From Candidatus Pantoea floridensis (GTDB lineage Bacteria; Pseudomonadota; Gammaproteobacteria; Enterobacterales; Enterobacteriaceae), in contig NZ_OCMY01000001.1 of the NCBI RefSeq assembly GCF_900215435.1, positions 1,736,001 to 1,800,000 on the forward strand: a DNA stretch of 64,000 bases. Reading direction: 5' to 3'. Of this stretch, positions 25,693 through 34,181 are shown piece by piece (position 1 is the first letter of the stretch; every line of letters begins with the position of its first letter). A model generated the notes under the pieces. That model was not told where the DNA came from, made no database searches, and saw only the letters and a list, made by a program, of their open reading frames with translations. A program made the translations under genes and the position numbers.

Positions 25693-27627
25693 ATGTCCTC
25701 ATCAGTAAAGGTCAAGGTTCAGAGCTTTGGTCGCTTTCTGAGTAATATGGTGATGCCTAACATCGGTGCGTTTATCGCCTGGGGTATCATCACTGCGCTG
25801 TTCATCCCAACCGGATGGATTCCAAACGAAACGCTGGCGAAACTCGTCGGCCCAATGATCACTTACCTGCTGCCGCTGCTGATTGGTTTCACCGGTGGAC
25901 GTCTGGTAGGCGGCGATCGCGGTGGCGTGGTGGGTGCAATCACCACCATGGGCGTGATCGTCGGTGCCGATATGCCGATGTTCCTTGGCTCAATGATTGC
26001 CGGTCCGCTGGGCGGCTGGGCGATCAAATCCTTTGACCGCGTGGTAGATGGCAAGATCAAAAGCGGCTTCGAGATGCTGGTGAACAACTTCTCGGCCGGT
26101 ATCATCGGGATGCTGCTGGCGCTGCTGGCGTTCCTGGCGATCGGTCCACTGGTTGAAGGTCTGTCACACATTCTCGCCGCTGGCGTGAACCTGATGGTGC
26201 AGAACAACCTGCTGCCACTGACCTCCATCTTTGTTGAACCGGCGAAAATCCTGTTCCTCAATAACGCCATCAACCACGGTATCTTCTCTCCACTGGGTAT
26301 CCAGCAGGCGAGCGAGGCGGGCAAATCAATCTTCTTCCTGATTGAAGCCAACCCAGGTCCGGGTATGGGCGTGCTGGTTGCCTACATGATTTTTGGTCGC
26401 GGTAGCGCCAAACAATCTGCAGGTGGTGCAGCGATTATCCACTTCCTCGGCGGTATCCACGAAATCTACTTCCCGTACGTGCTGATGGCGCCGCGTCTGC
26501 TGCTGGCGGTTATTCTCGGTGGTATGACTGGCGTGTTCACCCTGACGCTGCTGAACGGCGGTCTGGTTTCGCCGGCATCTCCAGGTTCCATCCTGGCGGT
26601 ACTGGCGATGACGCCAAAAGGTGCATACTTCGCTAACATTGCGGCGATTATTGCGGCCTTTGCGGTCTCCTTCGTGGTCTCTTCAATCCTGCTGAAAACC
26701 AGCAAAGTGAAAGAAGATGACGATATCGAAGCCGCGACTCAGCGCATGAAAGATATGAAAGCGCAGTCAAAAGGCCAGGCCGTTGCGGGTTCACCGGTCG
26801 CTGGCGATGCGATGAGCGTTGACCTGAACCACGTGCGCAAAATCATCGTGGCCTGTGACGCCGGTATGGGTTCAAGTGCGATGGGTGCAGGTGTGCTGCG
26901 TAAGAAAGTGCAGGACGCCGGCCTAAGCAATATCTCCGTCACTAACAGCGCGATTAACTCGCTGCCGGGCGATGTCGATTTGGTGATTACCCACCGCGAT
27001 CTAACGGAACGTGCGATGCGCCAGGCGCCACAGGCGCAGCATATTTCGCTGAACAACTTCCTCGATAGCGCGCTGTACAGCAATCTGACTGAACGTCTGG
27101 TTGCCGCTAATCGCAGTGAAGCCCATCGCGAAACCGTGCAGACCACGCTGGCGGACAGCTATGACGAAGGCAACGCGCACCTGTTCAAACTGGGTGCAGA
27201 CAATGTGTTCCTCGGTCTGAGCGCCACCCACAAAGAGCAGGCGATTCGCTTTGCCGGTGAACAGTTGGTGAAAGGCGGATATGTTCAGCCGGAATATGTT
27301 GAAGCGATGCTGGAACGTGAAAAGCTAACGCCAACCTATCTCGGTGAGTCAATTGCCGTTCCGCACGGTACCGTGGAAGCAAAAGATCGCGTGTTGAAAA
27401 CCGGTGTGGTGTTCTGCCAGTATCCGGCCGGTGTACAGTTTGGTGATGAACCAGAAGACGTTGCGCGTCTGGTCATTGGTATCGCCGCTCGCAACAACGA
27501 GCATATTCAGGTCATTACCAGCCTGACGAATGCGCTGGACGATGACAGCGTAATTGAGAAGCTGGCAAACACCACCAGCGTGCAGGACGTATTGGACCTG
27601 CTCTCAGGCAGCACCGTTAAAGCGTAA
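25693..27627 (+). CDS. mtlA: Mannitol-specific PTS EIICBA component MtlA
   Basis: Inner-membrane permease and phosphotransferase that imports D-mannitol as mannitol 1-phosphate. The product is 644 residues from the ATG at 25693 (MSSSVKVKVQSFGRFLSN), preferred over an upstream in-frame codon because of the SD (AAGGGG) and family start. Domains in order are EIIC (about 1-340, with GGIHEIYFPYV), EIIB with phospho-Cys in IVACDAGMGSSA (about 390), and EIIA with phospho-His in SIAVPHGTVEAKDR (about 560). First gene of mtlADR. Confidence 0.97.
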   Translation: MSSSVKVKVQSFGRFLSNMVMPNIGAFIAWGIITALFIPTGWIPNETLAKLVGPMITYLLPLLIGFTGGRLVGGDRGGVVGAITTMGVIVGADMPMFLGSMIAGPLGGWAIKSFDRVVDGKIKSGFEMLVNNFSAGIIGMLLALLAFLAIGPLVEGLSHILAAGVNLMVQNNLLPLTSIFVEPAKILFLNNAINHGIFSPLGIQQASEAGKSIFFLIEANPGPGMGVLVAYMIFGRGSAKQSAGGAAIIHFLGGIHEIYFPYVLMAPRLLLAVILGGMTGVFTLTLLNGGLVSPASPGSILAVLAMTPKGAYFANIAAIIAAFAVSFVVSSILLKTSKVKEDDDIEAATQRMKDMKAQSKGQAVAGSPVAGDAMSVDLNHVRKIIVACDAGMGSSAMGAGVLRKKVQDAGLSNISVTNSAINSLPGDVDLVITHRDLTERAMRQAPQAQHISLNNFLDSALYSNLTERLVAANRSEAHRETVQTTLADSYDEGNAHLFKLGADNVFLGLSATHKEQAIRFAGEQLVKGGYVQPEYVEAMLEREKLTPTYLGESIAVPHGTVEAKDRVLKTGVVFCQYPAGVQFGDEPEDVARLVIGIAARNNEHIQVITSLTNALDDDSVIEKLANTTSVQDVLDLLSGSTVKA

Positions 27628-27648
27628 CAGCACGTTTTACCTTCCCTG

Positions 27649-27694
27649 GGGCGGGTAAGCCCGTCCCACATTTCCGGGGCGGACTTGCCCGCCC
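27649..27694 (+). repeat. Long GC-rich inverted repeat between mtlA and mtlD
   Basis: Two 19-base arms (27649-27667 and 27676-27694) pair at 18 of 19 positions when G-U pairs are allowed, with an 8-base loop. The arms read GGGCGGGTAAGCCCGTCCC and GGGGCGGACTTGCCCGCCC. It should fold into a very stable intercistronic hairpin that can stabilise the mtlA part or reduce read-through into mtlD. Confidence 0.8.
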
Positions 27695-27721
27695 TTTCGT
27701 CATTTGATATGGGTCAAATTT

Positions 27722-28870
27722 ATGAAAGCGTTACATTTTGGAGCAGGTAACATCGGTCGCGGTTTTATCGGTAAGTTGCTGGCAGATGCCGGAATCGAGC
27801 TGGTGTTTGCTGACGTCAATCAGGTGGTGCTTGATGCCCTTAACGCCCGTCATGAGTATCCGGTTCATGTGGTTGGCGAGCAGGCGAAAGTCGAAATCGT
27901 AAAAGGCGTTAGCGCCGTAAACAGCACCAGCGACGATATCGTTACGCTGATTGCTGAAGTGGATATTGTGACGACTGCGGTTGGTCCGCAAATTCTGGAA
28001 CGCATCGCCGGTGGCGTGGCTAAAGGTCTGGCCAAACGCAGCGACAGCGGTAACGTCCGCCCGCTAAATATCATCGCCTGTGAAAATATGGTGCGCGGTA
28101 CCAGCCAGCTGAAACAGCACGTGCTGAAAGCCCTGCCAGAGCAGTATCACGCATGGGTAGAAGCGCACGTTGGTTTCGTTGATTCTGCGGTAGACCGCAT
28201 CGTCCCGCCGTCAGAAGCCGGCACCACCGATCCGCTGGAAGTCACCGTTGAAACCTTCAGCGAGTGGATTGTTGATAAAACCCAGTTCAAAGGCGAGCTG
28301 CCGAATATCCCAGGCATGGAACTGACCGATAATCTGATGGCATTCGTTGAGCGCAAGCTGTTCACCCTCAACACCGGCCATGCGATCACCGCTTATCTCG
28401 GCCAACTTGCAGGTCACGCGACCATTCGTGATGCGATTCTGGATAAGAAAGTCCGTGCCATCGTGCAAGGTGCCATGCAGGAAAGTGGTGCGGTACTGAT
28501 TAAGCGCTATGGTTTTGAAGCCGATAAACATGCGGCTTACATCCAGAAGATCCTCAGTCGTTTCGAAAACCCCTACCTGAAAGATGACGTTGAGCGCGTT
28601 GGCCGTCAGCCGCTGCGTAAGCTGAGTGCGGGCGATCGCCTGATCAAGCCAACGCTGGGCACGCTGGAGTATCAGCTGTCTCACGACAATCTGGTGCAGG
28701 GCATCGCCGCCGCGATGCACTATCGCAGCGAAGCCGATCCGCAAGCGCAAGAGCTGGTCGCTTTGCTGGCAGAAAAAGGCCCGCAGGCCACGCTGGCTGA
28801 GATTTCCGGCCTGGATGCCAATAGCGATGTGGTCACCTCAGTGGTGAGCGCTTACAACGCTATGGCATAA
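27722..28870 (+). CDS. mtlD: Mannitol-1-phosphate 5-dehydrogenase MtlD
   Basis: NAD-dependent enzyme that oxidises mannitol 1-phosphate to fructose 6-phosphate. With the ATG at 27722 ([20 protein letters not shown]) it is 382 residues, equal to E. coli MtlD. The N-terminal Rossmann motif GAGNIGRGF and the C-terminal catalytic block with [13 protein letters not shown] are present. A TTG-initiated extension of six codons is rejected. Confidence 0.97.
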   Translation: MKALHFGAGNIGRGFIGKLLADAGIELVFADVNQVVLDALNARHEYPVHVVGEQAKVEIVKGVSAVNSTSDDIVTLIAEVDIVTTAVGPQILERIAGGVAKGLAKRSDSGNVRPLNIIACENMVRGTSQLKQHVLKALPEQYHAWVEAHVGFVDSAVDRIVPPSEAGTTDPLEVTVETFSEWIVDKTQFKGELPNIPGMELTDNLMAFVERKLFTLNTGHAITAYLGQLAGHATIRDAILDKKVRAIVQGAMQESGAVLIKRYGFEADKHAAYIQKILSRFENPYLKDDVERVGRQPLRKLSAGDRLIKPTLGTLEYQLSHDNLVQGIAAAMHYRSEADPQAQELVALLAEKGPQATLAEISGLDANSDVVTSVVSAYNAMA

Positions 28871-28893
28871 TGCGCGCCCTTTAGTGGTTAACT

Positions 28894-28913
28894 CGGGCAC
28901 GTCTTCGTGCCCG
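28894..28913 (+). other. Intercistronic hairpin mtlD-mtlR
   Basis: A perfect 8-bp stem CGGGCACG / CGTGCCCG around TCTT lies in the 60-base gap between mtlD and mtlR. It lacks a T-run, so it is more likely an RNA-processing or stabilising hairpin than a full terminator. Confidence 0.6.
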
Positions 28914-28930
28914 TTGGCGGTAGCTGAACG

Positions 28931-29476
28931 ATGCAGGCAATAATGGAAGAGAAGCAGGCTTTTGAAAACCGGGTGCTTGAGCGCCTGAATGCCGGTCGTT
29001 CGGTGAGAAGCTTTCTGATCGCCGCCGTTGAACTGCTGACCGAAGCGGTTAACCTGCTGGTGCTGCAAGTGTTTCGTAAGGACGATTACGCGGTTAAATA
29101 TGCGGTAGAACCGCTGCTGCTCGGTGATGGTCCGCTGGGCGAACTCTCCGTTCGTCTCAAGTTGATTTACGGCCTTGGCGTCATCAACCGGCATGAGTAT
29201 GAAGACTGTGAACTGCTGCTGGCGCTGCGCGAGGAACTGAATCATGACATCAGCGATTATCGTTTTACTGACGATGAGATCCTTGGACCGTTTGGCGAAT
29301 TGCACTGCGTGGTCGCCTGGCCGCCGCAGCCGGATTTCAACCGCGATGACGATCAACTCCGGTCAATGCAGCAGCAGCGTTATCTGCAAATGGTACGATC
29401 AACCATGGTGCTGTCGCTGACCGAGCTGATTTCCCGCATCTCGCACAAACAGGTGTTTAAAAAGCCGGCGGTGTAG
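28931..29476 (+). CDS. mtlR: Mannitol operon repressor MtlR
   Basis: Repressor of the mtl operon, 181 residues (E. coli 195; the N-terminus here is shorter, corresponding to the internal MQATMEQ of E. coli). Conserved blocks are QAFENRVLERLNAG, VRKDDYAVKYAVEPLL-type sequence, RLKLIYGLGVINRHEYED and FTDDEILGPFGELHC. It has no recognisable classical HTH. It is the third gene of mtlADR, and the stop lies within the first bases of the repeat array. Confidence 0.92.
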   Translation: MQAIMEEKQAFENRVLERLNAGRSVRSFLIAAVELLTEAVNLLVLQVFRKDDYAVKYAVEPLLLGDGPLGELSVRLKLIYGLGVINRHEYEDCELLLALREELNHDISDYRFTDDEILGPFGELHCVVAWPPQPDFNRDDDQLRSMQQQRYLQMVRSTMVLSLTELISRISHKQVFKKPAV

Positions 29477-29729
29477 GGTCGCCATTCATGGTGACCAGGC
29501 GCGCATGAGTGCGCCCCCTACGAAAACCTCGCCAAGCCACTGTAGGGACGCCATTCATGGTGACCAGGTGCGCATGAATGCGCCCCTACGAAAACCTCAC
29601 CAAACCACTGTAGGGTCGCCATTCATGGCGACCAGGTGCGCATGAATGCGCACCCTATGAAAACCTCGCCAAACTACTGTAGGGTCGCCATTCATGGTGA
29701 CCAGGTGCGCATGAATGCGCACCCTACGC
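29472..29729. repeat. Four-unit tandem array of paired GTAG palindromes
   Basis: Four copies begin at 29472, 29541, 29609 and 29678 with a period of 68-69 bases. Each unit has GTAGGG, then GGTCGCCATTCATGGCGACC (or a variant), then GGTGCGCATGAATGCGCACC (or a variant), CCCTAC, and a linker AAAACCTCGCCAAACCAC. The two palindromes of a unit face each other, like REP pairs in a BIME. The array fills the space where E. coli has yibT, between mtlR and yibL. Confidence 0.9.
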
Positions 29730-29794
29730 TCCACGCTGCAAAACGGCGCAGATTTGTGTATCCTTTCCCTGTTTTCCTTAACGAGTTTCCCCCA

Positions 29795-30157
29795 ATGAAA
29801 GAAAAAGAAAAAGCCGAGATCAAACTTCTCAGCGATCAGCTGGACGCACTCAACCGCAAAGAAGCCCCGCTGTTAGCGTCTGGCGATGCCGAAAAGCTCG
29901 GAGAGCTGCTGCGTGAAAAAGAGAAGCTGGAGCTGGAAATTGAGCGCCTGCGTGGTGTACGTACAGAGAAGCTAAGCAAAGAAGCGCAACAGCTGCAGAA
30001 GCTGGGCTTTAGCCGCGAAATTACCAAAAAAGAGCAGGCCAACATGGGCGCATTCAAGAAAAGTGTGCGCGGCCTGGTGGTAGTGCACCCAATGACCGCG
30101 CTCGGACGTGAGATGGGACTAAAAGTGATGACCGGCTACGCGAAGCAGCCGTTCTAA
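29795..30157 (+). CDS. yibL: YibL family ribosome-associated protein
   Basis: Small protein of 120 residues, equal to E. coli YibL, which has been reported with ribosomes. The N-terminal half is a charged coiled coil (about residues 1-75, rich in Lys/Glu/Leu). The C-terminal block [20 protein letters not shown] is the conserved family signature. The open frame continues upstream through the repeat array, but ATG at 29795 gives the family start [18 protein letters not shown]. Confidence 0.93.
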   Translation: MKEKEKAEIKLLSDQLDALNRKEAPLLASGDAEKLGELLREKEKLELEIERLRGVRTEKLSKEAQQLQKLGFSREITKKEQANMGAFKKSVRGLVVVHPMTALGREMGLKVMTGYAKQPF

Positions 30158-30164
30158 TCATGAC

Positions 30165-31127
30165 TTACGCGGCGTGTGAGACGTCGCGTTGGATGCCTGC
30201 CGCCTGATGAACTTGTTCATTTAGGCTGTCCAGCAAGGCATAGCGACGGCGGTACTCGGCGCGCTTCTTGCTGGCAATCTCTTCCAACTCTTTCCGCTCT
30301 GCGCGCAAAGGCAGCATAAACAGCTCATCCGACCGCATCACCCCGCCCAGAGATAGCCAAAACTCGCTGTAGCTCGCAAAAAACTTGTCGCTCTTGCTGT
30401 GACGATAGCGCAGGCTGCGGAACACGTGTGTGGTATCACCAACGGCAGTTATCGCTTCTACGCCACACTGCTCCGCCAGGTTAAATACGGCTTCCATCAG
30501 CAGACGTTTTGGGAATACGCCGTGTGCGGCTTTCGTGGCATCGCGAATCACATCGTTAGAGATATGTTTACGCGGCCCCTGTAAACCACCGATTAATAAG
30601 GTGCGCTTCTGGCGCTCACCAATAATAGAGAACGAGAGAGACGCAATTAACTGGGTTTCGTAACGCAACTCCAGTGTAATTTCACCTTCACGGTCGAAGC
30701 GGCCCGGACAGCAATAAATCAAAAATGACTCATCATTTTTGCCGCTTAAATTGGCCAGCAAATTGTCGCCCGGACTCTGCAAAAGCTGGCGCAAGGTTGC
30801 GTTATCCAGCTGGTCCATCAACATATAGTGATCGATGATGGCCTGCGCGCGCTGCGCAACGCTAAAACCTGCGCGCAAGTAGGGACGATGAGGTTTGGCC
30901 GGCAGCAGGCCTTGTAGGCTCAATAATTGCGGCAGCGCTGGTAACTTCGCTAATTTATTAAGGTAACTGAAGGTAGTAATAGGAAATACCAACGACCTTA
31001 AGGCAAATTTTGTGCGGAAACTACTGCTATTCCATAATTTATCCGGTCTGAACTTCCCACTAATTAATGGCAAAAACAGTGATGCTGACGAATCATTATT
31101 CGTCACAGAAGTTGTGATAATAGACAT
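30165..31127 (-). CDS. VirK/YbjX family protein (DUF535)
   Basis: The product is 320 residues of the DUF535 family, which includes Shigella VirK and E. coli YbjX. In pathogens members have been linked to surface-protein localisation and resistance to antimicrobial peptides; the molecular activity is unknown. Visible signatures include LIGGLQGPRKHISNDVIRDATK, here spanning about residues 200-220, and the C-terminal RKELEEIASKKRAEYRRRY helix. There is no signal peptide. It is convergent with yibL, with only 7 bases between stops. Confidence 0.85.
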   Translation of the reverse strand: MSIITTSVTNNDSSASLFLPLISGKFRPDKLWNSSSFRTKFALRSLVFPITTFSYLNKLAKLPALPQLLSLQGLLPAKPHRPYLRAGFSVAQRAQAIIDHYMLMDQLDNATLRQLLQSPGDNLLANLSGKNDESFLIYCCPGRFDREGEITLELRYETQLIASLSFSIIGERQKRTLLIGGLQGPRKHISNDVIRDATKAAHGVFPKRLLMEAVFNLAEQCGVEAITAVGDTTHVFRSLRYRHSKSDKFFASYSEFWLSLGGVMRSDELFMLPLRAERKELEEIASKKRAEYRRRYALLDSLNEQVHQAAGIQRDVSHAA

Positions 31128-31261
31128 GATTATTTAGGCTTTGCGAGACAAATTATCGCTACTATATGCCCCAAATTATCAACGGCAGGTTAATAGCTTT
31201 CGCAGCATAATAATCGTGCGGAAAAATATCCGCGTTGTTTAGGAATGGTTTAATTAAAGCG

Positions 31262-31291
31262 AAAAAAAACCGGTGAACAACTCCACCGGTT
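31262..31291 (-). terminator. sodA terminator
   Basis: An 8-bp stem AACCGGTG / CACCGGTT (8-base loop) is followed on the minus strand by an eight-T run (31262-31269, reverse complement), 28 bases past the sodA stop. Confidence 0.88.
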
Positions 31292-31318
31292 ACCTATATT
31301 GCGGGCGTTAGCCAGAAC

Positions 31319-31936
31319 TTATTTAGCAGAAGCAAAACGCGCTGCAGCTTCGTCCCAGTTCACAACGTTCCAGAATGCTTTGATGTAATCAGGACGCTTG
31401 TTCTGATACTTCAGGTAGTAAGCGTGTTCCCACACGTCTAAACCGATGATTGGGAAACCTGAAACGCCAGCGACGGCTTCACCCATCAGCGGGCTGTCCT
31501 GGTTTGCGGTAGAAACCACAGCCAGTTTGTCGCCTTTTTTCACCAGCCACGCCCAGCCTGAGCCGAAGCGAGTGGTCGCGGCTTTCTCAAACTCAGCCTG
31601 GAAAGCTTCAACGCTACCGAAATCTTTTTCGATTGCTGCTTTCAGGTCGCCTTGCAGCGAGGTGCCCAGCTTCAGACCTTTCCAGAAGAAGCTGTGGTTG
31701 GCATGGCCGCCCGCGTTGTTACGCAGTGGACCTTTTTTATCTGCTGGCAGCTGATCCAGTTTGGTGATCAGCTCTTCTACCGGCAGGTTGGCGAATTCGG
31801 TACCTTCCAGCGCGGCGTTAGCGTTGTTAACGTAGGTCTGGTGGTGTTTAGTGTGATGGATTTCCATCGTCTGCTTGTCGAAGTGCGGTTCCAGTGCGTC
31901 GTAGGCATACGGCAGGGATGGCAGTGAATAACTCAT
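31319..31936 (-). CDS. sodA: Manganese superoxide dismutase SodA
   Basis: Cytoplasmic enzyme dismutating superoxide, 205 residues from the ATG at 31936 (E. coli 206). Metal ligands are visible in [17 protein letters not shown], in [13 protein letters not shown], and in the signature [13 protein letters not shown] (Asp and His). The [13 protein letters not shown] region fits the Mn rather than the Fe class. The five-codon upstream extension is rejected in favour of the family start [19 protein letters not shown]. Confidence 0.97.
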   Translation of the reverse strand: MSYSLPSLPYAYDALEPHFDKQTMEIHHTKHHQTYVNNANAALEGTEFANLPVEELITKLDQLPADKKGPLRNNAGGHANHSFFWKGLKLGTSLQGDLKAAIEKDFGSVEAFQAEFEKAATTRFGSGWAWLVKKGDKLAVVSTANQDSPLMGEAVAGVSGFPIIGLDVWEHAYYLKYQNKRPDYIKAFWNVVNWDEAAARFASAK

Positions 31937-32003
31937 GTTCTTCCTCTCCATTTAGTGTTTTGCAGCACTACCTCACTGGGTGTGCCGCGTAAGCAGTCGG
32001 ATC

Positions 32004-32032
32004 ATTATAGTTAAAAACATGATCCGTAAAAG
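32004..32032 (-). promoter_or_regulatory. Candidate sodA promoter
   Basis: On the minus strand a consensus -10 TATAAT (32004-32009) lies 17 bases from CTTTTA (32027-32032), a poor -35. Weak -35 elements are common where an activator such as SoxS helps; no such site is proven here. It lies about 70 bases before the sodA ATG. Confidence 0.4.
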
Positions 32033-32095
32033 GGTTATCAATGCCTTAGAATTGATAAGGATTTGATGAATCTGGGAAAAGGTGCGCACTTACCG

Positions 32096-33121
32096 CTACA
32101 CCTTATGCGTGCTGGCGCGCAATTTGAGTTGAACCGGCAGCTCATTGATAGCAGGTGGCTCGTCGCCCTTAAGCGCCGACAGCAGACGTTTGCCCGCTGT
32201 CCGCCCCATCTCTTCATACGGCAGCACAATGCTGGTAAGCGGTGGCGAACACACTGCCGCTAACGGACCCCCTCCGATGCTGGCAATCGCTAACTGGCTG
32301 GGAATCGAGATCCCTGCTGCATGACACGCCATAATGGCACCGCAGGCAACTTCATCGCTGGTGCAAATCAATACATCCAGTTCGGGCCAGGTCATGCGGA
32401 TCTCCGCCAGCAGGCTATGTCCCGCAGCAAAGGTCGGCATCTTCGGTGACGTTACCACGCGATGTGGCGCTTGATTCAGCGCTAACATGCCGCTGTGCCA
32501 GCCATTCAGCAGCTGGCGAAAGATGGTGTTGTTACTTTGGGTGCAGAGCAAGCCGAGGTTGCGATAGCCACGCTCTACCAGGCTCTGCACCAGCTGGCGA
32601 ATCGCTTTGGCGTAATCGACGCCAATGCTGATCCCCGCCGAATCCTGATGTACGCCGCCAATATCCATCACCGGCAGCCCGGAATTGCTCAGCAAACGAT
32701 GCGCCTCGGCAGCGTTATCGAAATTGAAATGCACCATCGCCGCCGGATTATAAGAGAGCAGCATTTCGATCAGTTCGCTCTCTTCCGCAGCCGAATGGTT
32801 GGCTTCTGCCAGCATCATGTTGTAACCCTGTGGACGCAGCACTTCCTGCAGCGCTTCCGAAACAATGGTACTGCCCGGCGTGGCAAATGAGGGCACCACC
32901 ATGGTGATCAGCCGCGAAGTTGCCGATGCCAGATTGCTTGCCTGCACGTTAGGCACGTACGACAACTCAATGACCGCCGCATCAATTTTGGCGCGAATGT
33001 CAGGCGAAACCTTCTCCGGCATGCGCAGCGCGCGCGATGCGGTCATGGTACTTACGCCCACCAAACGGGCAACATCGGCCAGGGTGCTTTTGCCGGTACT
33101 GCGCCGTTTTTTTTCTGTCAT
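32096..33121 (-). CDS. LacI/GntR-type repressor of the adjacent PTS locus
   Basis: LacI-family regulator of 341 residues from the ATG at 33121 (SD GGAGAG). The N-terminal HTH with hinge is TLADVARLVGVSTMTASRAL (about residues 12-31), continuing to VQASNLASATSR. The periplasmic-binding-like effector domain follows, most like GntR/IdnR repressors. It is transcribed away from the PTS genes, and two matching palindromic operators lie between them, so local control with a sugar or sugar-phosphate effector is likely. Confidence 0.88.
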   Translation of the reverse strand: MTEKKRRSTGKSTLADVARLVGVSTMTASRALRMPEKVSPDIRAKIDAAVIELSYVPNVQASNLASATSRLITMVVPSFATPGSTIVSEALQEVLRPQGYNMMLAEANHSAAEESELIEMLLSYNPAAMVHFNFDNAAEAHRLLSNSGLPVMDIGGVHQDSAGISIGVDYAKAIRQLVQSLVERGYRNLGLLCTQSNNTIFRQLLNGWHSGMLALNQAPHRVVTSPKMPTFAAGHSLLAEIRMTWPELDVLICTSDEVACGAIMACHAAGISIPSQLAIASIGGGPLAAVCSPPLTSIVLPYEEMGRTAGKRLLSALKGDEPPAINELPVQLKLRASTHKV

Positions 33122-33289
33122 GCACTCTCCTGCATTACTCACCGCTTGTGCCAGGACGCAGCTTAAAACCAAAATTGTTAACGCGCCATGTTAAAAACCA
33201 CAGATTCGGTCATCCCTCACCCGCGAACTCGCCAGAATGCGTGAGCATGTCAGGTGCTTGCAACAATGACAAACCCATCACATGAAAAT

Positions 33290-33334
33290 GTTAGCGATAA
33301 CACGTTTTTTAACAATCTCAGTGTTAGCGCTAAC
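33290..33334. promoter_or_regulatory. Paired LacI-type operators between regulator and PTS genes
   Basis: GTTAGCGATAAC (33290-33301) and the perfect palindrome GTTAGCGCTAAC (33323-33334) share a central CG and have centres 33 bases apart, about three helical turns. Both features are typical of LacI-family binding with same-face cooperativity. They resemble the GntR operator core (GTTACCGGTAAC) with one changed position per half. Confidence 0.78.
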
Positions 33335-33413
33335 TTTTGCGACAATCATCATAGAAAATGGGCGAGAAAATAACCTACATTGCACCCCATCGAAGAATAA
33401 AGAGGAATTACTG

Positions 33414-33854
33414 ATGCTCACTCAATGGCTAACGCCACAACATATTCGTGTCGTCGAGCAGGTCAGCAACTGGCAGGAAGCGGTGCGCTTATCTGCTGAA
33501 CCGCTGCTGGCGGAAGGGGCAATCAGTCCGGCTTATCTTGATGCCATCTTCACCTCGCATGCAGAACTGGGCCCCTACTACGTGCTGGCTCCGGGACTGG
33601 CGATGCCACATGCTCGTCCGGAACAGGGTGCGCAGAAAAATGGCTTGTCGCTGCTGCACGTGAAAAAGGGTGTGAGTTTTCAGGCAGATGAAAACGATCC
33701 TGTGTATGTCGTCATCATGCTATGCGCGGTATCAGGCGACGATCATATTCAAATGATCACCGCATTAGCGGAGGTATTTAGTGACGAATCTCGCCTGCAG
33801 CAGCTGCTGTCGGCTTCTACTCTGTCAGCCATAAACGCTGTCATTCAAAATTAA
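33414..33854 (+). CDS. PTS EIIA component, fructose/mannitol-ascorbate type
   Basis: Cytoplasmic phosphocarrier, 146 residues from the ATG at 33414 (SD GAGGA). The phospho-accepting His is His66 in LAMPHARPEQG, the EIIA-Mtl/Fru-type motif also found in ascorbate EIIA (UlaC). A long upstream extension in frame reads through the operator region and is rejected. First gene of a PTS-epimerase operon; it would pass phosphate from HPr to the EIIB encoded 18 bases downstream. Confidence 0.88.
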   Translation: MLTQWLTPQHIRVVEQVSNWQEAVRLSAEPLLAEGAISPAYLDAIFTSHAELGPYYVLAPGLAMPHARPEQGAQKNGLSLLHVKKGVSFQADENDPVYVVIMLCAVSGDDHIQMITALAEVFSDESRLQQLLSASTLSAINAVIQN

Positions 33855-33872
33855 TCACCAGAGAACCCTACG

Positions 33873-34139
33873 ATGAAAAAAATCCTGATTGTGTGTGGCA
33901 ATGGTTTAGGTAGCAGCTTCATTGTTGAAATGAATGTGAAGAAGATTGTAGCGGAATTAGGCAAAGAAGCCGAAGTCGGTCATACCGATTTAACCTCTGC
34001 GAAATCTGAACATGCCGATTTAATTATTGCCGCCAAAGATATTGCCGATCAGTTAGCGGGGCACAGCGCGAAAGTGGTTGGCCTGACTAACCTGCTGGAT
34101 AATGCCAAAATTAAAGAAATCCTGGCTGAGAATATATAA
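33873..34139 (+). CDS. PTS EIIB component, ascorbate/galactitol type
   Basis: Small cytoplasmic EIIB of 88 residues. The phospho-Cys is Cys8 in KILIVCGNGLGSSF, the P-loop-like motif of the SgaB/GatB (lactose/cellobiose-like fold) family. The rest is a compact alpha/beta domain ending KIKEILAENI. It sits between EIIA and EIIC genes and should transfer phosphate to the incoming sugar through EIIC. Confidence 0.88.
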   Translation: MKKILIVCGNGLGSSFIVEMNVKKIVAELGKEAEVGHTDLTSAKSEHADLIIAAKDIADQLAGHSAKVVGLTNLLDNAKIKEILAENI

Positions 34140-34181
34140 CAACACAATACCCCGAAAACTTTACTCACCACGGAGTAAGTT

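Noticed and set aside
29472..29729. CRISPR array
   Set aside because: The whole 69-base unit is repeated, so there are no unique spacers, and no cas genes are present.
29636..29794. N-terminal extension of yibL into the repeat array
   Set aside because: The extension is made of repeat sequence; the internal ATG at 29795 gives the family start and length.
33282..33413. Hydrophobic N-terminal extension of the EIIA gene
   Set aside because: It reads through both operators and would put a membrane segment on a cytoplasmic phosphocarrier.
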